Assembly (NCBI GenBank): GCA_027186245.1 | Contig: CP114499.1 | Location: 3,849,001 to 3,913,000, forward strand | Direction: 5' to 3' | DNA length: 64,000 nt | Origin: Coriaria nepalensis | Lineage: Eukaryota > Streptophyta > Magnoliopsida > Cucurbitales > Coriariaceae | Shown: positions 57,720 through 64,000 of the stretch, one piece after another | Position numbering within the stretch: the first letter of the stretch is position 1 | Layout: each line of letters opens with the position of its first letter | The notes under the pieces: model-generated | Database searches by the model: none | What the model saw: only the letters and a program-made list of their open reading frames with translations | Told to the model about the DNA's origin: nothing | Made by a program: the position numbers and the translations under genes

Positions 57720-58511
57720 CTAAAAAAACATAGTTTAATCAATTAAACCATATACTAATTAGTATTAGCCGTCCATTTTCTTCATTGCTAATGGTTTACT
57801 ATTAGATTGACCCATCATGTCAGTAAATTGACCCGATCCGAATGCCACATTTGAACAAAAAAAATTAATTAAACCCAAATTTACTTATTTCTTTTATTTT
57901 GTGCTTTATATTTTTCTAATTTAAAATTTTCACTCACTAATTTATGTTAATATTTATATTTATATTACTTTTCTCTCCACCGCCACCTTCACCACTACAA
58001 TCATCACCGTTGCCATCCCATCATCACCGCCCTCAGCTATTGTCCCTCTTCTTCTTCCTCTCTTTCTCTCTTTAGTTTTTAAGAAAAAAAAAAAACACCA
58101 GATGCAAAAAAATCACATCTAAGCTAAATTCTAGATCCGAATCACACGAGGGAGTCAAACACCCAGATGAGATATACCTCATATTCAATTTTCGCATAAT
58201 TTTTTGTTTCTCGAAAATTAGAGAGAAGAAGAGGGAGAGAAGGGGGGGGGGGGGTTGATTGCTGTGGTGGTGGGAGAAAAAGTAAGAAAAAATAAATATG
58301 GGTGATAAAATATAAATTAAAAAATATAAGGGTCAAAATATTAATAAATAACTGAATAAACTCTTAATATTAGTTAGTACATAATTGATGTCATTTAAAC
58401 TAATTATTTCCTTAGTTGCTGTATCCTAATTTCCCAAAACATGAACAACAAGTCAACAAGAGTCCGACAATTAACGTGAACGAACACGAGAGATGTTTGG
58501 TTACGGGCGCG

Positions 58512-58552
<41 letters not shown>

Positions 58553-60546
58553 GAGAGAATAATTTAGAGGCGAATATATGTATATATTTTTTGGACAAAA
58601 TTTAGAGAGGAATTGGAAATGATGATAAAAAGAAGATGATTGATTGATGGGGAAAGAGAAATTGAAAGGGACAACCTACACATTGCCCCAATCATTTGTA
58701 CTTCGGATCTGACTGTGTCGTCTTCTTTTCTTCTCTCTAATATCTCTCTCTCTTTCTCTCACTATATATATATATATTTTTGTCTTAATTAGACTAGTAA
58801 CCTTGATTGGTTAAGCATAATCGGAAGTTCGAACTCTAAATAGATGAGATGAGATATTTGCAAATGGGTGAATAACATGCATTCTTGTATAAGTATATAT
58901 TTGCTGTCATTTTGATGGTATTAGGTTGGATATTATTTATCTCTTTTTTTTTATATTTATTTTAATGTACTTTACAAAAATTTAAATTATTAATTCACAT
59001 AGATATATATATTTAGTGAAATCAGAAATTAATAATTAAAATTATTATCAAGTACACACTTAAAACTAATGATCATAGAAAAAAAAAATTACTTTAATAT
59101 GTTGCAATAACCTATAATCTAAGTTTCTGTACCACCCCAATAATTCAATGGTGATGATAACTACTACTACTCATAAGATTCAGAAAGAAAACTTGCAATC
59201 AAATTGTCAAACTCAATGATAATGCCGTTAAAAAAGAAAAAAGAAAATAAAAAATGTCTTAAGACTACTCTTACGTCGTAACTGAGGATTGATTGTTGTT
59301 GTTTCATCACATGTCGTCTCTCATCATCTGTCATGAGTTTTTAATGGTCATTTGATTATTAGTTCACATGTCAGTTCCGCATTCGAACATAAGCAGGAAA
59401 GTTTTTGCTCCAAAACCGACGCATAATTTTGAAAACCCAGTTCCTGTTTTAATTGATTAATGTCGTATTAGATCAACTAGTTGTGGTTGCTGATGAGTTA
59501 AATGAAGAATTTATTATATTATTACAGTACTAGCCCTAATGAGAAGAAGACCAGCCACAACTAGCTGGCTGGGTTGTTTGTCGATACATGGTCTTTTGTT
59601 TTCTTCAACGTAATGATTATATTTTCTCTCGAGTCTATTTCGGTCAGGCTGCTGGTCAGGCAATCCCTTGCAATGAATGCCACTCTCTTTCTCTCTCTCG
59701 CCTCCTGCCCCTATCGTTTTTATTCTTTTGATGCAGTGCAAAGCCAAGCCAAGTCTGCCTCAGCTTAGTCCCCCCCCCCCCCCCCCATTCTCTTCCCTGA
59801 GATTGATCCCTCTCTCTACATCATACGTTGCATAGAACAACGCACCTGGCTTCATTCGGATGAATTTTTAAGTAAATTATTTTGACATTAAAACGACATG
59901 TCGTTTTGCTTCGGGAGAGAGGGAAAAAAAAAAAAAGGAAGTCATATAGAGATTCCCTTAAACCTCGGCCAAAAAGAGGGAAACTTTATGAAGAAGCAAT
60001 AATTTGTGAAGAATTTTTATGATTACCAAGAGAAGAGAAGAGAAGATTTGGAAAAAGAGCCAAAATAAAAATAAAAAAAAATAAAAAAAATAATAATAAT
60101 AATAAGACAAGGATAGCATGCAACCCTGCAAAATGGAAGGATCTTTGTTTGCTCTTCCGACATAATGATTACCCCATTTCTCAAACCCCTTTTTCTTATT
60201 TTATATATCTTTAGTAATCATAATTATGTACATCATATTATATATTATATATCTTTATAAATCATAATTATGAACAATGATCTTATTATATATATCTTTA
60301 TTAATCATAATTATGTACAATGATCACAATCGTCGATTGAAGCCACTTTATCAACCTGGGATGCTGCATGATGCTGCCTAAATACGGGACATATACCCCC
60401 AAAACCTGCGTTTTTATTTTATTTTATTGATTATTATGTCTTCAACTTTTTCTCCGAATAAATTATAATGACCAATTATTTTTTAATTTAAATCATAATA
60501 AATCTTAATTTAATAATTTTATTAATAAAATATATAACAATTTAAT

Positions 60547-60578
<32 letters not shown>

Positions 60579-61190
60579 TTTTAAATATTTTAAAACTTAT
60601 GTTAAATTTTAAAAATTTATCCTAATTTTTTCTTAATTATATTAACTTTTTAATAATGTAATTCTAGGACATAAGATAAGACGAATAGGAGTGTAGTTTA
60701 ATGATTTAGGATTACAACATGTAAGAAATGAGAGAAAAAAAAAACCTCACTCAATCACGGGGATATATATAACATATTTGCTTCTAGATGTTTGACTCTT
60801 GTTGTTGTTGCCTTTTGATTTTTCAACTTCTTTTTTCATATGGTCTTTTATCTAATGAGTGTGGTATTTAGTAAAAGAGTCTTGAGACCTACAACTGTGT
60901 TATTATTACGAGGAATTTTTATGTTTTTTAGGTAGATATATTGTTATCCTATTATTAATTATTGATTTATATATATAATAAAATAGTGATAAATGTTAGA
61001 TCATATATAATTGTATTCGGAATATATTTATATTTATATTTATATTTATTTTGTTTTGAGTTTAAAGTTATAATTTTTTTTTATGTAAGGTTTTAAATAT
61101 AAAAATTATGAAGTTTTATTTAATTTTTTTTAATTATTCATCCGACTTATCGAATTACAGATATTCGGTTCGATGCCTATAATCCAATAT
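57720..61190. other. Intergenic DNA with simple repeats
   Basis: No gene is supported. Notable simple tracts are G13 at 58242-58254, (GA)n at 58515-58558, C17 at 59770-59786, and (TA)n at 60548-60571. Common plant microRNA sequences were looked for by eye and not found. Confidence 0.4.
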
Positions 61191-61191
61191 T

Positions 61192-61404
61192 TTAGATTCG
61201 TAGTAAAATCGATCAGATTGAATATTCGATTTGAATTTATCTAATCCGGGATTCAAATATTTTGCTTATGCTTATAATTAAAGGTGACAATATGTTAGAT
61301 CCATAGTGAAATCGATCAGATTGAATATCCGATCTGAATCTATATAATTCAGGATTCAAATATTTTGCTTATACCTATAATTAGAGGTGACAATATGAGT
61401 CGGG
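61192..61404. repeat. Tandem duplication of about 105 bp at hAT end
   Basis: Segment 61192-61292 and segment 61297-61404 share GAAATCGATCAGATTGAATAT, a GATTCAAATATTTTGCTTA run and end in AGGTGACAATATG. The second copy's end coincides with the start of the third hAT element. Confidence 0.85.
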
Positions 61405-64000
61405 CTGGCCATCCCAATTTAAAATGCCCCCCCTGCTCTTTTTTTTTTTTAATTTTTTTTTAAATCTAAAATTTTCCCTCTTTGCTATTTTTCTTATTAG
61501 TACCCCTTCAAATTATCTTCTTAAATCACAAATCGCAACTTTAAAAAAATCATCTTTCAAGCATCAACTGTCAATTGTTCTCTATTTTTTTTTATAACTA
61601 ATTTAAAGTCTCAATTATCAATTTTATAGTTTCTGATTCTAATCTTGATTCTCAACTCTCAAGTTTCAAAATCTAATTTCAGATTGGTTCAATGTTTCTA
61701 TTTTATTATAATGTGTTTTAATCTTTATTATTAATTTTTTTGTAAATTTTATCTTCCAAGTTCTAACAAATTTTAATATATATATATATATTTATATATA
61801 TATTCTTAATAACATATGAAATGGATAACTTGGATAACATGCATGATTTCGGAGGCCACTAAGATGAGGTCGATCTTGATGACGAAGTAACAACTACAAC
61901 GAGTACATCTGTTTCTACAAAATGCGAGAAGATAATGACAAAAGTTTGGCTTTGTTTTGACGTGTTGTACAAGCCAGATGAACACGGTAAAATTCAAAAT
62001 ATGATGTATGTTAAGTATGCAAAAAAACTCTAACTGCTATTGGAACTAGTGGAACTACAAACTTAAAACGTTATAAAAATAAATATATGCTGATCCCACA
62101 ACCAGTATAGATACGTCTCAAACTCAATTAAATTTTCAACTTGATGGTTCAATCTCTACGTGGTCATATAACGAAATGAGAGCTAGAGATAATCTTGCTA
62201 AGTTAATTGCTTATTTTGGTTTGTCTATTGGTTTTGCTGACTCTATATATTATGAAAACTTTGTTCGAGACTCATATTGTTCTTCCTATAGGCGAGTAAG
62301 TAGAAATACAACTAGAATTTATATAGAAGCATGTTTTAAAAAAAATGTGATGCTTTAAAAAAAGAATTAGGTTCACCCCATGTTAGTATTGCATTGACAT
62401 ATGATATTTTGAGTGCAAGGTCTAAGCAAGATTATTTATCTGTAGTTAGTAATTATTTAGATGCTGAATGGTCTATTAAAAAAAATCATAGGTTTTAGAG
62501 TTATTGAGACTCAACATAATGCTGAAAATATTTGTGATATTATTATACAAGTTTTGAATGAGTTTGATATAAAACAATATATAATATCAATCATATTGGA
62601 TAATACTTCGGCAAATACAAAGGTAATATCTTTGTTTGATGATCAGCTTAGTAAGCAGAATGGCGGAATATTTCTACATCAACGGTGTGCTTGTCACATA
62701 ATAAACCTCGTTGTTAAAGCATGTATGAAATTGGTAACGAATGAAATCACAAATATTCAAAATGCATTAGTTTTCATAGTTAGCTATAATCCTCGTATAG
62801 CTGCATTTAGACAGTTACGCAAGAATGCAGGTAAGAAACCTCAGAAATTTGCACTTAATATGGATATAAGATGAAAATTTGACTTATATAATTTTATAAT
62901 AAATTATTCTATATAAACATGAGATTACTATATTTTTATATCTAAAACAAGGTACATCTATTGTATTGCGTGAAAATGATTATGATACTACTGACAAATT
63001 TAACAAATTTCTAAAAACAATTTACGAGTCTACTATGATTTTATCTGATATTTATTATCATACTTTACCGTTAGTTATTGCACAATTTGTTGATATTGTT
63101 TTGATGTTTACTACTTATGATGATGATATTGTTTTTAAACTGATTATAGAAAAAATGAAGATAAAATACTTAAAATATTAGAAAGATATTTCACTTTTGT
63201 ATTGCTTCGGAGTTCTATTGGATCCTAGACTTAAGTATTAATGTTTTAGTAAAGTTGTTTCTTTTATAGGAAGATAATTAGATATTTCTTATGATGAACT
63301 AATTGTTAATGCAATTATTAAATTCCATGAAGTTTATGTTGTTTATGAAAATAAGTATAGCGACTTGCGACCTCGACGATCCGATCAACAAAATGAACGA
63401 CCAAAAAAGGTGATATGAAATATTTGCAACAAAAAGAAGAGTTCTGTAAGTAGTGGTACTTCAGAATACGAGAAGCTTTGGAAGTACTTCGAATCCCCAA
63501 ATGATGAGGATGAAGATAACTTTAATATCTTGCAATGGGGGAAGTATAATTAAAAAAGGTTTCATATATTAGCTCGACTCGCACATGACGTCTTGACCGT
63601 CCCCATCTCAAAAATGTCTTCAGAATAAGCCTTTAGCATAGGTGAAAGAATCATTTCTGATAGAAGAACTGAATCAATGTCTGAAATGGTTGAGATCAAG
63701 AAAACCAACAAATTGGGAATGTGCAAATCAAAAAAACCAACATCAAATAACAGATCAAGAAGAAATGTACGGAGCATTTGATAATTTATATGGGGTAGGA
63801 AGTAGTTCAACCCCTATTAGAAATTATAGATTATGATGTAATTTTAATAATGTATTTTTTTTCTTATTTTTAAGACTTTATTGTAAATTTCATTTTTTTT
63901 CTCATTTAGACCGGAAGATTTTTTTTGACGAAATTATCTATCATTACAAATCACTATAAAGTAATTTCTTTGGCTAACTCTTTGTTAATCATATATTAAA
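61382..64000 (+). mobile_element. hAT transposon, third copy, cut by window end
   Basis: It starts TAGAGGTGACAATATGAGTC, matching the termini of the nested hAT at 24-28 kb. From about 61560 to 64000 it is a close reverse-complement copy of 27660-25045. It lacks about 270 bp of the subterminal region that the other copy has, including the hairpin. By comparison, about 0.7-0.8 kb of the element lies beyond the window. Confidence 0.88.
61815..63836 (+). pseudogene. hAT transposase relic (third copy)
   Basis: Plus-strand pieces in order are a zf-BED-like start (LCFDVLYKPDEHGKIQ, about 61947-61997), 62176-62358 (IGFADSIYYENFVRDSYC), 62461-62874 (IISIILDNTSANTKVI, FLHQRCACHIINLVVKACMKL), 62966-63181 and 63250-63836, with the dimerisation block HDVLTVPISKMSSE near 63585-63630 ending in a stop inside the motif. 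Stops and frameshifts prevent a product. It is the same family as the minus-strand relic at 25-27 kb. Confidence 0.87.

Noticed and set aside
58404..58598. Minus-strand ORF with repeated Ser-Leu
   Set aside because: It is translation of the (GA)n/(CT)n microsatellite.
59845..59870. Possible miR166-like sequence (CCTGGCTTCATTCGG)
   Set aside because: It differs from mature miR166 at its 5' part and end, and no foldback partner was found.
60365..60385. Possible miR172-like sequence (GATGCTGCATGATGCTGCC)
   Set aside because: It matches neither mature miR172 nor its star strand over the required length, and no matching arm was found.

Overview
The window reads as nuclear DNA of a flowering plant, probably a eudicot. 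It is AT-rich, its genes are split by GT-AG introns, it has a tRNA-Ser(GCU) gene with internal promoter boxes, and it carries plant families (HD-Zip II, TBL, metal tolerance protein, SINA) among LTR retrotransposons, hAT elements and a Mutator-like element. The species cannot be fixed from sequence alone. No viral, bacterial or CRISPR-like system is seen.

Region 1 (1-21 kb) is gene-rich. A minus-strand RMC1/Mic1-like gene (297-8531, 11 coding exons) holds a young antisense Ty1/copia element (829-5774) in its intron 9. Then come a TMCO1-like ER membrane protein gene (minus, 10824-11402), a Mn-type cation-diffusion transporter (plus, 12364-14085, 7 exons), an unrecognised, probably plastid-targeted protein (plus, 15565-16483), a SINA-type E3 ligase broken by a 1-nt deletion (minus, 16754-17842), a decayed DNA-3-methyladenine glycosylase gene (minus, 19384-20623) and tRNA-Ser(GCU) (minus, 20912-20993).

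Region 2 (21-36.5 kb) is repeat-dominated. It holds an old hAT element apparently split by a younger hAT (24319-28037, degenerate 8-bp target duplication). After a gene-free stretch comes a pol-less Ty3/gypsy Tat-like element (29761-36488) with gag remnants, a roughly 65-bp tandem array and an antisense additional ORF with a Transposase_28-like segment.

Region 3 (36.9-47.8 kb) contains two good genes, a TBR/TBL-type polysaccharide O-acetyltransferase (plus, 36925-39208, 5 exons) and a HAT14-like class II HD-Zip factor (minus, 46316-47748, 4 exons). A Mutator-like element with long inverted repeats and two tandem arrays lies between them.

Region 4 (47.8-64 kb) is AT-rich intergenic DNA with a truncated copia fragment (50727-52610), a short gag-only LTR element (55766-57432) and a third hAT copy (61382 to the window end). 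That copy is inverted relative to the one at 24-28 kb.

Gene content and order recall two Arabidopsis neighbourhoods, remembered rather than searched: the At3g12010-At3g12060 block (Mic1, TMCO1-like, MAG, TBL1) and the At5g06700-At5g06710 pair (TBR, HAT14). The single-copy genes therefore look like an ancestral eudicot block expanded by transposons. The clearest points for follow-up are the damaged SINA and MAG genes, the nested and inverted hAT copies, a C-to-T/G-to-A biased patch at the edge of one gypsy LTR, and the antisense ORF in the gypsy element.
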